Counted from the stretch's first letter, positions 8,631-17,583 are shown. The stretch: DNA of 52,430 nucleotides from Sporolactobacillus sp. THM7-7 (GCF_004153225.1 NZ_SEMB01000022.1:1-52430); one strand, 5' to 3'. Translations and numbers: made by a program. Notes: generated by a model from the letters alone, not told the origin.

Positions 8631-9908
8631 ATGGGGTTAGGCAAATCTTCAAAAAAGAGAAATGTTGATCATTCAGCCGTCTCTAAATTATCCCCCTTTA
8701 AAGCATTATCGTCTGAACAAATGATGCTGAAGGAAAAAATGATCGCTTTTTCTCGGAGACATGTGAAACAAGACACCCCCGCTTTATTTGTGCTTTATGG
8801 AGGTGCCGGTACAGGGAAAAGTGTCGTATTGAGTGCCATATTTAATGAGATTCAAAATTTATCTAAAGAAAGTGATACCTCCGATCCCCTTTATCATACG
8901 GACAATCGCCTGATTGTCAATCACGCGGAAATGTTTAAGCTTTACAGAGAAATTGCGGAGACGCTGCCAAATGTCAAAAAAAAAGATATTATGCGTCCGA
9001 CACCTTTTATTAATCAGATGAACAAGAGCAATCAATATGCGCACATTGTATTGGTTGATGAAGCACATCTGCTGCTGACGAAAAGTGATCGATATAATCG
9101 ATTCAATCAGGACAATCAATTAGAGGAAATTATCAAACGCAGCCGAGTTGTGATGATCGTTTTTGACGACAAACAGTTTTTGAAACTGAAAAGCCACTGG
9201 AATAAAGCGCGTTTACAGGACTTCCTGAAACGGTTTCCGAGCGAGGAATATGTCATGACCCGTCAATTCAGAATGCATGCCGACCCGGATGTGTCTGAGT
9301 GGATTCGCGGGTTTGTTCATAAAAAAATACGGCCCTTGCCGAAAAAACAGACATTTGATTTCAGAATATTTGAAGACGCAAGCGAAATGTACCGGCTGAT
9401 CAGACAGAAAAATGCAGTCTGCGGGCTTTCAAGAATGATTGCTACTTATGATTATCCGTACAAGTTAGACGGACGGGATCACTTTATTCATGAGAAAAAT
9501 TTTACACTGAGGTGGGACCGATCGAAACCGCATGCCAGAAAGCCGTGGGCGGAAAGAGCGGAGTCCATTGATGAAGTCGGGTCGGTATATACCGTTCAGG
9601 GATTCGATTTGAACTATGCGGGCGTCATTCTGGGTCCATCCGTAACGTATGATGAACGTCATGATCAAATTAAAATTAACATTGAAAAATATGAAGATCA
9701 GGCCGCTTTTTCCAGAAGAGACGATGTGAAGGATCTCGAAGCCGTCAAAGAACAAATTATTTTAAACTCGATTAATGTCCTGATGACGCGCGGGACGCGG
9801 GGTTTGTATATTTACGCCAGTGATCGGAAGCTAAGGGAAAGACTTGCCGCGTTAAAGAGAAAAGCGTCATTGGAAGGAGGCAGAGGATCTTCGTTTCCGG
9901 CAGAGTGA
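8631..9908 (+). CDS. DUF2075-type P-loop ATPase/helicase-like protein
   Basis: 425-residue protein with a Walker A motif GGAGTGKS (about residues 57-64) and a Walker B IVLVDEAHLL (D143/E144). Later motifs include RQFRMHADP and VYTVQGFD...GVILGP, which resemble superfamily 1 helicase motifs and match the DUF2075 (schlafen-like AAA) pattern. Near the C-terminus NVLMTRGTRGLYIYA resembles motif VI. The nucleic-acid substrate and role are unknown. The ATG at 8631 has AAGGAG ten bases upstream; a TTG at 8610 would extend it without a ribosome site. It is a single gene with a short untranslated gap after rlmH. Confidence 0.8.
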   Translation: MGLGKSSKKRNVDHSAVSKLSPFKALSSEQMMLKEKMIAFSRRHVKQDTPALFVLYGGAGTGKSVVLSAIFNEIQNLSKESDTSDPLYHTDNRLIVNHAEMFKLYREIAETLPNVKKKDIMRPTPFINQMNKSNQYAHIVLVDEAHLLLTKSDRYNRFNQDNQLEEIIKRSRVVMIVFDDKQFLKLKSHWNKARLQDFLKRFPSEEYVMTRQFRMHADPDVSEWIRGFVHKKIRPLPKKQTFDFRIFEDASEMYRLIRQKNAVCGLSRMIATYDYPYKLDGRDHFIHEKNFTLRWDRSKPHARKPWAERAESIDEVGSVYTVQGFDLNYAGVILGPSVTYDERHDQIKINIEKYEDQAAFSRRDDVKDLEAVKEQIILNSINVLMTRGTRGLYIYASDRKLRERLAALKRKASLEGGRGSSFPAE

Positions 9909-10331
9909 GGCGCTTTCGCCCGGACTGTTTGAAACCTTTGCAGTCGCTTCAAAAAGGATGTTAGGTGTATGATTCGTTCTGTTGGAAGTCATTGCTTTTA
10001 CCTTTTTACAGAAGAATTTTTATGCCGAATGAGCTTGTCAATTGATGCACATCATTCCCGTGACGAGTCTGATGAACCGTTCTGACGTCTGATCGCTTTT
10101 CCTTTATTGGGTGTTAGAATCGATCTTTTGAGCGATCATCGGGCGAAACATGAGGAAAACGACAGACGCATGGCCTGTCCTTAATCGTCGACCACAAAGA
10201 GCAAGAAATAGCCTTTTTTGATTCGGTAAAGACAGTTATAATAACAATAAATAGATATTATCGATTCGTCAGATACCGGAACTGGTATGATGGCTGAATC
10301 TTTATCAGTGACAAAAGAGGAGAAGAAACGC
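9909..10331 (+). other. gene-free stretch before the aminotransferase
   Basis: No gene is supported here. A TATAAT hexamer at 10237-10242 is the likely -10 for the aminotransferase, but I see no good -35. A 38-codon ORF at 9969 with an AAGGATG site is noted among the rejected items. Confidence 0.4.
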
Positions 10332-11519
10332 ATGATTGCTGCAGAATATAAGGAAATGTTAGGAAAGAAATCCGTTATTAGGGAGCTTGCCGAGTATGGG
10401 GCGAGACGGGCCAAAGAGATAGGTTATAACCATGTTTTTGATTACAGCCTGGGCAATCCATCAGTTCCGGTACCGCAGGCCTTTACCGATAAACTCGTTG
10501 AACTGGCGACCGGCAGCAATCCGGTGGCCGTTCATGGATACAGTCCCAGCCTCGGTATTGATTCGGTGCGTGAAAAAATCGCCGCCTCATTAAAAACACG
10601 TTTCGGTTTGAACTATGAGAAAAAGCATGTTTTTATGACGTCAGGAGCAGCGGGAGCGATTGCCCACGCACTGCGGGCGGTCACGCAGGAAGGGGACGAA
10701 GTCATCACCTTTGCGCCATATTTTCCGGAGTACAAGCCTTATGTTAATAAGACAGGCGCCGTTTTGAAAATCGTGCCACCGGATACGGACGCTTTTCAAA
10801 TCAATTTTACTGAATTTGAGAAACTGTTTTCGCCTAAGGTGATGGCCGTATTAATTAATACGCCAAACAATCCGTCGGGTATTGTCTATTCCACCGAAAC
10901 CGTGAAAAAACTGGCCGCGTTTCTGGTGGAAAAGGAACGGGAATACGGCCATGATATTTATCTGATCTCGGACGAGCCTTACAGGGAAATCGTGTTCAAA
11001 AATGTGGATGCCCCTTTCATCGCTCGGTTTTATCATAATACAATTACGTGCTATTCATTTAGCAAATCGCTGTCGCTTCCCGGCGAACGGATCGGTTATG
11101 TCGCGGTTAACCCGGCCTGTAAAGATGCGGCGCTGATTGTCGAGATGTGCGGGCAGATTTCAAGAGGCATCGGTCATAATTGTCCCCCCTCGATTATTCA
11201 GCTCGCGGTGGCGGAAGTGGCTGATCGGACCGCGGATTTATCGGTTTATGAAACGAATATGAATATTTTGTACGAGGCATTAACCGGCCTTGGTTTTTCC
11301 GTTGTCAAGCCGGGCGGGACTTTTTACATGTTTCCAAAAGCGCTGGAAGAAGATGCGATTCGTTTTTGTAACCGGGCGTTAAAATACGATCTAATACTGG
11401 TACCGGCGGACAGTTTCGGGTGTCCCGGCTATTTTCGCATAGCCTACTGCATTCCGACGGAAAAAGTGAAGCGGTCGCTGGAAGCGTTCCGGCAATTGGC
11501 CGAAGACTATCGATCATGA
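10332..11519 (+). CDS. PLP-dependent class I/II aminotransferase
   Basis: Fold-type I aminotransferase of 395 residues. PLP-binding elements seen: TSGAAGAIAHAL (phosphate loop), NTPNNPSG, ISDEPYREI, and SFSKSLSLPGERIGY with Schiff-base lysine K245. The C-terminal arginine that binds the substrate carboxylate is probably in YFRIAYCIP. I chose ATG 10332 (MIAAEYKEMLGKKSVIREL) because AGAGGAG lies nine bases upstream and this is the usual family start; the ORF is open further up to 10287. The amino acid substrate cannot be told from sequence. It stands alone between two longer gaps. Confidence 0.92.
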   Translation: MIAAEYKEMLGKKSVIRELAEYGARRAKEIGYNHVFDYSLGNPSVPVPQAFTDKLVELATGSNPVAVHGYSPSLGIDSVREKIAASLKTRFGLNYEKKHVFMTSGAAGAIAHALRAVTQEGDEVITFAPYFPEYKPYVNKTGAVLKIVPPDTDAFQINFTEFEKLFSPKVMAVLINTPNNPSGIVYSTETVKKLAAFLVEKEREYGHDIYLISDEPYREIVFKNVDAPFIARFYHNTITCYSFSKSLSLPGERIGYVAVNPACKDAALIVEMCGQISRGIGHNCPPSIIQLAVAEVADRTADLSVYETNMNILYEALTGLGFSVVKPGGTFYMFPKALEEDAIRFCNRALKYDLILVPADSFGCPGYFRIAYCIPTEKVKRSLEAFRQLAEDYRS

Positions 11520-11612
11520 TGACAGGAAGTCGCTGCAGTCCTGTGAGGAAAGCGCATGTCATTTGCCATTCCGTAAGACAGTCCCTTATCCATAGATCGG
11601 AGGCCGTTTATA

Positions 11613-12446
11613 ATGAAAAAACTGGTGACAGCAATCATGCTGATCGCGCTCATACTCAGCGGGTGCGGCAATCGTGAAAGTGAATATGATCAAGCCATGA
11701 AGCAGGGAAGGGATGCGATCGCATCGGAAAACCTGGATCAGGCGGCGGACTCTTTTCACAAAGCCTTGAAAATAAAAAAAGAGGACGAGAAAGCACTTGA
11801 GTTATTATCCCACACTCAGGCCGTTCAGACCGCTCGAAGACTCATGGATCAAAAAGCGTACGATGAAGCAGTCAAAGCGGCCGATGTCGTCATCAATCAA
11901 TCGAACGTATCGGACAAGCTCCGGGAAAATGCCCGAACAATTAAAAAAGAGGCAGCGGCCAAACAGAAACAGCAGGCGTCCGAGCAGACAAAGGTGCCGG
12001 CCTTGGCATCCGAGGGTACCTCGAAGTCAGGAGAATCCGCTTCATCCGACGCATCGGATGCCAGCCAAACGATCGCAGAGAGCGCCGATCAGAGCACGGA
12101 AAGCGATGGAGAAAGCAGCGCATCCGCTGAAATCGGGGCGGAATCGACTCCGTCTCAGTCATCCGGAGCAGAAGATTCATCGTCCGTCAGCGTAACAAAG
12201 AACGATGCCCAGCGGCAAGCCGAATCCGCCGTCGTCAAGGCGGCCGGATTAACGATGCAGGACGTTTATGTCTATACCGTAGACAATGGTTCGTACTATT
12301 CGATTGAGATGCGTGAGAATCATAAAGCGGATAGCGCAGCGGATCCAAACACCGCGCCGTCCGTCGGTTTTTATCGTTACTACAAGGACACTGGCCGGAT
12401 TACGAAACTGGATATTCCAAGCAATACGTATAAAGAAGTCAAGTAG
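11613..12446 (+). CDS. lipoprotein with TPR-like N-terminal domain
   Basis: Unrecognised 277-residue lipoprotein. It has a signal peptide with lipobox LSGC, acylated C18, then helical TPR-like repeats (about residues 25-125, AMKQGRDAIASENLDQAADSFHKAL style). A Ser/Ala/Glu-rich linker follows (about 128-200), then a small C-terminal domain (about 200-277) with YVYTVDNGSYYSIEMR and a GFYRYYKDTGRITKLDI strand pair. GGAGG precedes the ATG. The membrane-anchor, spacer and globular-tip layout suggests a surface or periplasm-like scaffold; the ligand is unknown. Confidence 0.85.
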   Translation: MKKLVTAIMLIALILSGCGNRESEYDQAMKQGRDAIASENLDQAADSFHKALKIKKEDEKALELLSHTQAVQTARRLMDQKAYDEAVKAADVVINQSNVSDKLRENARTIKKEAAAKQKQQASEQTKVPALASEGTSKSGESASSDASDASQTIAESADQSTESDGESSASAEIGAESTPSQSSGAEDSSSVSVTKNDAQRQAESAVVKAAGLTMQDVYVYTVDNGSYYSIEMRENHKADSAADPNTAPSVGFYRYYKDTGRITKLDIPSNTYKEVK

Positions 12447-12507
12447 CCGTTTGAAACGGAGGCGGCTTCCTGCTCCCTTCCGAACGGAAATGTTTATCCA
12501 GACGCAT

Positions 12508-12655
12508 TCAGAAATCGTGATAATCCTGGCGGGATGAAGTGTAGGGGAAGGTGATAAAACCGCCGTCCTGCGGCACGTTCGACTTGAGGTCGTCCGGATC
12601 GCCGAACGAAGGCAGGGCCGGTGCCGAGTACTGGTTTCGGCAGTTTTTTCTTCAT
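12508..12655 (-). pseudogene. possible small frameshifted ORF
   Basis: On the minus strand the frame ending at TGA 12508-12510 reads CRNQYSAPALPSFGDPDD and continues to QDYHDF, with mostly G or C at third codon positions, which looks protein-coding. It joins an ATG-AAG-AAA start at 12655 only if one base of the A-run is lost (148 nt = 49 codons plus 1). No ribosome site is seen. The ATGAAGAAAAA portion also resembles the end of the dispersed hairpin repeat. It is either a remnant, a sequencing error, or chance. Confidence 0.25.
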
Positions 12656-12726
12656 TTGCAGCGCACAGATATTCACAAAAAGGTCACTTTTTAACGTTTT
12701 TCGCGGATGGCTACCTGTGTGATCTA

Positions 12727-12735
12727 TGATATAAT
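12727..12735 (+). promoter_or_regulatory. extended -10 promoter element upstream of ldhD
   Basis: TG-A-TATAAT at 12727-12735 matches an extended -10; no clear -35 precedes it. It is the best promoter candidate in the 12447-12948 gap, about 210 bases before ldhD. Confidence 0.5.
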
Positions 12736-12849
12736 TTCAGTGTGAAATAAGATTTTATGATATTTTTTTCGGGTTTTGTTTAAACTTAAAGTAGGAAGTG
12801 AAGAGCGGCGGATCGCAAACCATCATGAAGAAGGAACGCTTTTCAATTC

Positions 12850-12867
12850 TTGTGAAAGAAATCACGA
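12850..12867. promoter_or_regulatory. candidate Rex operator for ldhD
   Basis: TTGTGA-N6-TCACGA differs by one base from the Rex palindrome TTGTGA-N6-TCACAA. It lies between the promoter element and ldhD. Rex senses NADH/NAD ratio and represses fermentative dehydrogenases in Firmicutes, which fits the gene. Confidence 0.6.
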
Positions 12868-12948
12868 ATTTCTATGTTCACGTGTTAAGCAGCTGTTAAC
12901 CCAATTTTGGTTTAGACAAAGATAAATTCAGAAGGAGGATGCAATAAC

Positions 12949-13974
12949 ATGGCTTTTAAAATCATTGCATACGGTGTGGAACCTTATGAGGAACATTTGT
13001 ACGGTGAGTTGAACAAGTATGGTTATGAATTGACATTGGTCAACGATCTTTTAACGGCGGATAACGGCGATCTGGCAAAAGGTCATGACGGTGTGCTGTT
13101 GTTCGTCAACTGTCTGGCTGATCGGAATAACCTCAAAAAATTCAACGACTTTGGCATCAAATATGTATTCACCCGTACGGCCGGATTCAATCACATCGAC
13201 CTGCAGGCAGCGGCTGACTTCGGCATGCAAGTGGCCCGTGTACCGGCTTATTCACCGAACGCGATCGCGGAACTGGCTGTATCACTCGGTCTGGCTCTGT
13301 CCCGCCATACGACATACACAACCGCCAGAACCGCAGAACTTAACTTCCAGGTAACGGAAACGATGTTCAGCAAGGAAATTCGCAAGAGCACGGTCGGCAT
13401 TGTCGGAACAGGTCACATCGGCTGTGTGGAAGCGGAGCTCTACAAAGGTCTGGGCGCAAAGCTGCTCGGTTATGACATCTTCCAAAGCGACTATGCGAAG
13501 AAGCTGGTTGAGTTCAAGGAACTGGACGAATTGCTGGCTGAATCCGATATCGTCAGCCTGCACCTGCCTTACTTCCCGGGCAAGAACGAAAACTTCGTCA
13601 ATGAGGCATTTATCAACAAAATGAAGGACGGTGCGATCCTGATCAACACCGCCCGCGGTGAATTGGTTGATGAAGCAGCAGTGGTTAAAGCGATCAAAAG
13701 CGGTAAACTCGATGGTTTCGGTGCCGATGTACTGACCGATGAAGCCCGCTTCTTCGGTAAAGACTTCTCAGACGGCAGTGCGTTCCCGGATGCGACGATC
13801 AAGGAATTGGTCGAACTGTATCCGAAAGTATTGATTACGCCTCACGTTGCGGCTATGACCGACGAAGCCGTCTCAAACATGATTTCAACGAGCTACGATA
13901 ACTTCAATGCGGTACTGAACGGCAAAGACCTGGGACGAGCCGAAGTCAAGCTGCCTGAACCGGCAGGAAAATAA
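12949..13974 (+). CDS. ldhD: D-isomer-specific 2-hydroxyacid dehydrogenase, probably D-lactate dehydrogenase
   Basis: 341-residue NAD-dependent enzyme reducing 2-oxoacids, most likely pyruvate to D-lactate. The Rossmann motif GTGHIG is at residues 153-158. The catalytic triad of the family is present: R236 (NTARGELVD), E265 (VLTDEARFF) and H299 (TPHVAAMTDEA), close to the numbering of Lactobacillus D-LDH. The ATG has a very strong AAGGAGGATGC ribosome site, and a Rex-like operator lies 82 bases upstream, both pointing to a highly expressed fermentation gene. A related substrate (D-2-hydroxyisocaproate) cannot be excluded. Confidence 0.92.
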   Translation: MAFKIIAYGVEPYEEHLYGELNKYGYELTLVNDLLTADNGDLAKGHDGVLLFVNCLADRNNLKKFNDFGIKYVFTRTAGFNHIDLQAAADFGMQVARVPAYSPNAIAELAVSLGLALSRHTTYTTARTAELNFQVTETMFSKEIRKSTVGIVGTGHIGCVEAELYKGLGAKLLGYDIFQSDYAKKLVEFKELDELLAESDIVSLHLPYFPGKNENFVNEAFINKMKDGAILINTARGELVDEAAVVKAIKSGKLDGFGADVLTDEARFFGKDFSDGSAFPDATIKELVELYPKVLITPHVAAMTDEAVSNMISTSYDNFNAVLNGKDLGRAEVKLPEPAGK

Positions 13975-14030
13975 GCGGGTTATCACCTGAGTAGGGTACG
14001 AGGATTGAATAGAGAAAGAGAATAGATACG

Positions 14031-14092
14031 AAAACTTGGCGAAGCGGGTCTGCGGGGTACATCCCTTACGATCCTGCCCTTCGGCAAGTTTT
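14031..14092 (+). terminator. long hairpin downstream of ldhD
   Basis: AAAACTTGGCGAAG (14031-14044) pairs with CTTCGGCAAGTTTT (14079-14092) with one mismatch around a 34-base loop. There is no T-run apart from the arm itself. The arms resemble those of the dispersed hairpin repeat, so it could be a diverged copy acting as a terminator. Confidence 0.5.
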
Positions 14093-14160
14093 CATCAAAC
14101 TGATTTTGGAACCGTTTTCAATAATTTGACCGCGTTATTTATTGATTTTTTCAAAATCCG

Positions 14161-14189
14161 TTGACATCCCTAAAAACATCATGTAAAAT
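14161..14189 (+). promoter_or_regulatory. strong sigma-A promoter
   Basis: Perfect -35 TTGACA (14161-14166), 17-bp spacer, -10 TAAAAT (14184-14189). It drives a leader of about 145 bases before the ketopantoate-reductase-family gene. Confidence 0.85.
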
Positions 14190-14234
14190 AACACCGCTTG
14201 CGATAATGCTTGTACTTTGTAGAGGTTATTTATT

Positions 14235-14291
14235 ATGAACCGCATTCAGGGAAACGAATGTCGCAAGCGAGTAAATTTCGGCGCTGATTAA
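14235..14291 (+). CDS. possible 18-residue leader peptide
   Basis: ATG at 14235 with AGAGGT eight bases upstream reads MNRIQGNECRKRVNFGAD then TAA, 50 bases before the next gene. It lies inside the transcript from the 14161 promoter. A perfect 9-bp inverted repeat (CGCTTGCGA 14195-14203 / TCGCAAGCG 14261-14269) spans its start region, so translation and leader folding could be linked. No family is recognised. Confidence 0.4.
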   Translation: MNRIQGNECRKRVNFGAD

Positions 14292-14341
14292 CAATTTCAA
14301 TAACAGATCCTAAATGATAAATACAGATAGGAGCGAAAATA

Positions 14342-15295
14342 ATGAAGATCGCAGTCATTGGTGCGGGAGCGATGGGACTAAGGTATGGCGTTCTGCTTCA
14401 GGAAGCGGGCAATGATGTCCAGTTTGTGGATACGTGGAAGCCGAATGTTGAGGCGATTCGGAAAAATAATGGGGTCAAAGTATGGCGGGACGGGGAAAAT
14501 CTGCACAAGGTAGAGATTAAGGTATACTACCCGGAAGAATACCGCGATGTACCGGATCTGGCGATTGTCTTTGTGAAGGACATGCATACAGAAGAAATTA
14601 TGGAGCGATGCAAGCATTTCATCGGCGAGAAAACATATGTGCTGACGAACCAGAACGGTATCGGCGGCGCCGAGGCGATCGCAAAATTCGTCGATAAGGA
14701 GCGGATTATCGCGGGAACAGCGATTATTGCGTCAGTGATGAAAGGCCCGGGCGAAGTCGATTTTATCGGCAAGCGCGGTTCTGGTTCCCTGAATATTGTC
14801 AAGATGACGGACAAGCCGGATGCATTTATTTATAGAGTGGCGGAAGAGATGAAGAAGGCGAGAATGAATCCGACGGTGCAAACCGACTATAAAGGGACGG
14901 TCTGGACGAAACTGCTCTTCAATTCCGTGGTGAATACGCTGTGCACATTGATGGGGATCACGATGGGTCAATTCGCCGCCTATAAAAATGCGGAGAGTCT
15001 GACGAGACGGCTCGTCTATGAAGGGTATGACGCTGCTGAAGCGGACGGTATCAAGCCTGAGCTTGATCGGGACGCTCTCGTTGACCAAATCATGTACGCG
15101 TCGAAATACGGCAACCCGCTGCACTACCCATCCATGTATCAGGACATGACGACCAATCGGCCGACCGAAGTGGACTATATCAACGGCGCGATTGTCCGGA
15201 CGGCGGAAAAGCACGGTTTAAAGGCGCCATACCACTCACTGCTTGTCGATCTGGTACACCTGAAAGAGCAATCCAGACATTACAATGATCAATGA
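14342..15295 (+). CDS. ketopantoate reductase-family dehydrogenase
   Basis: NAD(P)-dependent 6-phosphogluconate-dehydrogenase-like enzyme, 317 residues, with GAGAMG at residues 7-12 and the catalytic lysine K190 in VWTKLLFNSVVNTL. The family includes PanE (2-dehydropantoate to pantoate) and the D-mandelate/D-2-hydroxyacid dehydrogenases of Enterococcus. The setting next to ldhD rather than panBCD makes the second role possible, but sequence alone does not decide. AGGAGCG precedes the ATG. It is transcribed from the strong promoter at 14161 with a structured leader and a small upstream ORF. Confidence 0.88.
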   Translation: MKIAVIGAGAMGLRYGVLLQEAGNDVQFVDTWKPNVEAIRKNNGVKVWRDGENLHKVEIKVYYPEEYRDVPDLAIVFVKDMHTEEIMERCKHFIGEKTYVLTNQNGIGGAEAIAKFVDKERIIAGTAIIASVMKGPGEVDFIGKRGSGSLNIVKMTDKPDAFIYRVAEEMKKARMNPTVQTDYKGTVWTKLLFNSVVNTLCTLMGITMGQFAAYKNAESLTRRLVYEGYDAAEADGIKPELDRDALVDQIMYASKYGNPLHYPSMYQDMTTNRPTEVDYINGAIVRTAEKHGLKAPYHSLLVDLVHLKEQSRHYNDQ

Positions 15296-15399
15296 GTGAC
15301 GCGGCCTGCGATCCATTATCGCATGATGCTCCGGGATGAATCGGGACGGATTCCGTTCTTAAATCCTGGAGTTTTTTTGCACGATAAAAATAACAAGTT

Positions 15400-15834
15400 T
15401 TATTTCAACTCAATCCCTCGCACGGCTACCGGTGTCGAAAAAACGATCTGTGTACTGGTCTTGCCGAAACGCTGCAGTGCATTGATGAAGCCGTCGAGCA
15501 ATTCCGTACTCTCAAAGATAACTTTGATTAACATGGAAAAGTCGCCGGATACACAATCACATTCGAGCACATTTGGCATTTTTTTAATGTATGTATAAAA
15601 ATTGCTTTTATCTTTCGGTTCGATCTTCAGGCTGATATAAGCTTTGATGTGGTAGCCGGCCTTTTTGTAGTCAATCAGGGTATAATACTCTTTTATGATG
15701 CCCTGCTTTTCCATGTGATGAACACGCAATGAAACAGTCGGCGAAGAGATGTAGCATTCATTCGCCAGTGACTTGATCGATACACGGGCGTTTCGTTGCA
15801 GCCGATTTAATATTTTCCGATCAACCGAATCCAT
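15400..15834 (-). CDS. Lrp/AsnC-family transcriptional regulator
   Basis: 144-residue feast/famine regulator. The N-terminal helix-turn-helix (about residues 3-60, DRKILNRLQRNARVSIKSLA) is followed by a RAM ligand-binding domain ending in IVFSTPVAVRGIEL. The ATG at 15834 gives MDSVDRKIL, the family start, with AGAAGGA about 11 bases upstream; a TTG at 15858 would add eight residues and remove the ribosome site. It is divergent from aspA, sharing a roughly 270-base intergenic region, so aspA is its likely target, with aspartate or another amino acid as possible effector (inference). Confidence 0.9.
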   Translation of the reverse strand: MDSVDRKILNRLQRNARVSIKSLANECYISSPTVSLRVHHMEKQGIIKEYYTLIDYKKAGYHIKAYISLKIEPKDKSNFYTYIKKMPNVLECDCVSGDFSMLIKVIFESTELLDGFINALQRFGKTSTQIVFSTPVAVRGIELK

Positions 15835-15884
15835 TTTTACTAAAATCCTTCTTTTCAATAGAATTTAATGTTCCTTCTGCATTC

Positions 15885-15912
15885 ATTATAGGCATCATGA
15901 TGAAAAAAGCAA
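15885..15912 (-). promoter_or_regulatory. promoter of the lrp-type gene
   Basis: Minus-strand TATAAT (15885-15890) with TTGCTT (15907-15912) 16 bases upstream. Any regulator binding here would also sit upstream of aspA. Confidence 0.5.
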
Positions 15913-16107
15913 AGCCTTGTGTTAGATAATATAACAATCAAAAGGGTTTATATTGTTATTTCTTTTTACATATTTTCTGCTTTTATTAAAAAAAAGGGAG
16001 AAACATTTTCTATATCGAACAAATCTGTCAATATAGCTGGTCATTCGCTTTCTTTTCGTCTATTTTTTAAACATGCAAATACAGATGAATGGGAGGAAAT
16101 GTTTCGA

Positions 16108-17511
16108 ATGAGAGAGGAACACGATGCAATCGGTACAAAACAGATTCCTGAGTCCGCGTATTACGGTATTCACGCATTGCGAGCAAAAGAAAACTTTGAC
16201 GTCACATTGGAAAAACTGGACCCGGAATTCATTAACGGCCTGGCCTTGATAAAAAAAGCGGCGGCGATCACAAATAAAGAAAGCGGACTGCTCAACAGCG
16301 ATAAGGCCGAGGCCATCGTGAAGGCCTGCGACGAAGTCATGGATCGGGCATTCGACCCATATTTTATTGTTCCGCCGCTTCAGGGAGGCGCCGGTACGTC
16401 GATAAACATGAACGCCAATGAGGTTATCGCCAATCGGGCCATTGAATGGCTCGGCGGACGCAAAGGAGATTACACCATCGTCCATCCAAATGATGATGTC
16501 AACATGGCGCAATCAACCAACGACGTGTTCCCTTCGGCCGGCAAACTGGCACTGCTCAAGTTGACCTCGCACGTGCAGGACGAAATGCGGTCGCTGATCG
16601 CCTGCTTCCGTCAAAAAGCACACGAATTCCAATCCTTTTTGAAGCTCGGCCGGACGCAACTGCAGGACGCACTGCCGACTACTGTCGGCTATACATTTGA
16701 AGCATTTGCTACCGCCTTATCGAAAAATACAGCAGAAATTCAGCACAGCCGAGAAGGTTTGAAACGATTAAACCTTGGCGGAACGGCCATCGGAACAAGC
16801 GTTAACGCTCCGGCTTATTATATCGATCATATCGTTCCTAAAGTCAGCGAACTATTCGGCGAACGCCTCAAACAAGCGGACAATCTCATTTATGCGACAC
16901 AGAACGTCGACGCATTTGTCCGCCTGTCTCATACCTATAAATTACTGGCCGTTAATCTATCAAAAACAGCCAACGATCTCCGGCTGATGTCCAGTGGTCC
17001 TCAATTCGGATTTAACGAATTAATTTTACCGAAAATGCAGGCCGGCTCATCGATTATGCCCGGTAAAATCAACCCTGTAATTCCGGAATTAGTGAATCAA
17101 GTAGCTTTTCAGATCATCGGCTATGATGCGACCATCACGATGGCAGCTGAGGCAGGACAGCTTGAACTGAATGCATTTGAGCCGGTTATGATTCGCAATC
17201 TCATCTTTACATCACGGTTGCTGCAAAAAACGATGCATGCCTTTCAAACACGTTGCGTTGCAGGCATTCAAGTCAATCAGCGCGCATGCAAAAAAGAGGC
17301 GGAAAACTGTTCCATTCTGGCCACAGCGCTAACCCCCTTAATCGGCTACAGCAAAACGTGTGAATTAGTGAAACAATCGATACAGACCGGAAAACCAATT
17401 AAAGAAATGATTTCCGAGGCGAATCTGCTCCCGCCTGAAATGGCATCCAGACTGCTCAATCCACTCGGTCTTGTCACTGCTCATCATCGACGAGTGAAGA
17501 CAGTGCAATAA
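16108..17511 (+). CDS. aspA: aspartate ammonia-lyase (aspartase)
   Basis: Fumarase/aspartase superfamily lyase, L-aspartate to fumarate plus ammonia, 467 residues (family 465-478). Motifs: ESAYYGIHALRAKENF near the N-terminus, TSTNDVFPSA-like QSTNDVFPSAGKL, TTVGYTFEAF, and the SS-loop signature GSSIMPGKINP at about 313-323, which carries the catalytic serine. The ATG at 16108 (MREEHDAIGTKQIPESAYYG) has GGGAGGAAA upstream. An ATG three codons earlier at 16099 is too close to that site, and the open frame further up to 15919 lacks one. It is divergent from an Lrp-type regulator and ended by a terminator. Confidence 0.95.
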   Translation: MREEHDAIGTKQIPESAYYGIHALRAKENFDVTLEKLDPEFINGLALIKKAAAITNKESGLLNSDKAEAIVKACDEVMDRAFDPYFIVPPLQGGAGTSINMNANEVIANRAIEWLGGRKGDYTIVHPNDDVNMAQSTNDVFPSAGKLALLKLTSHVQDEMRSLIACFRQKAHEFQSFLKLGRTQLQDALPTTVGYTFEAFATALSKNTAEIQHSREGLKRLNLGGTAIGTSVNAPAYYIDHIVPKVSELFGERLKQADNLIYATQNVDAFVRLSHTYKLLAVNLSKTANDLRLMSSGPQFGFNELILPKMQAGSSIMPGKINPVIPELVNQVAFQIIGYDATITMAAEAGQLELNAFEPVMIRNLIFTSRLLQKTMHAFQTRCVAGIQVNQRACKKEAENCSILATALTPLIGYSKTCELVKQSIQTGKPIKEMISEANLLPPEMASRLLNPLGLVTAHHRRVKTVQ

Positions 17512-17531
17512 AAAGCAATAAAAAGCAATAA

Positions 17532-17583
17532 AAAACTTTCTCCTGAACCGGTTAATACCGAACGGGGGGAAGTTTTATTTTCT
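17532..17583 (+). terminator. terminator after aspA
   Basis: AAAACTT-TCTCC pairs with GGGGG-AAGTTTT around a loop, followed by ATTTTCT. Confidence 0.75.

Noticed and set aside
9969-10085. 38-codon ORF (MIRSVGSHCFYLF...) with AAGGATG upstream
   Set aside because: No recognisable features and no promoter; a chance ribosome-like site is likely.
12820-12846. cre-like sequence upstream of ldhD
   Set aside because: The CG centre is present but the flanking TG/CA are misplaced by one base; two or more mismatches at key positions.
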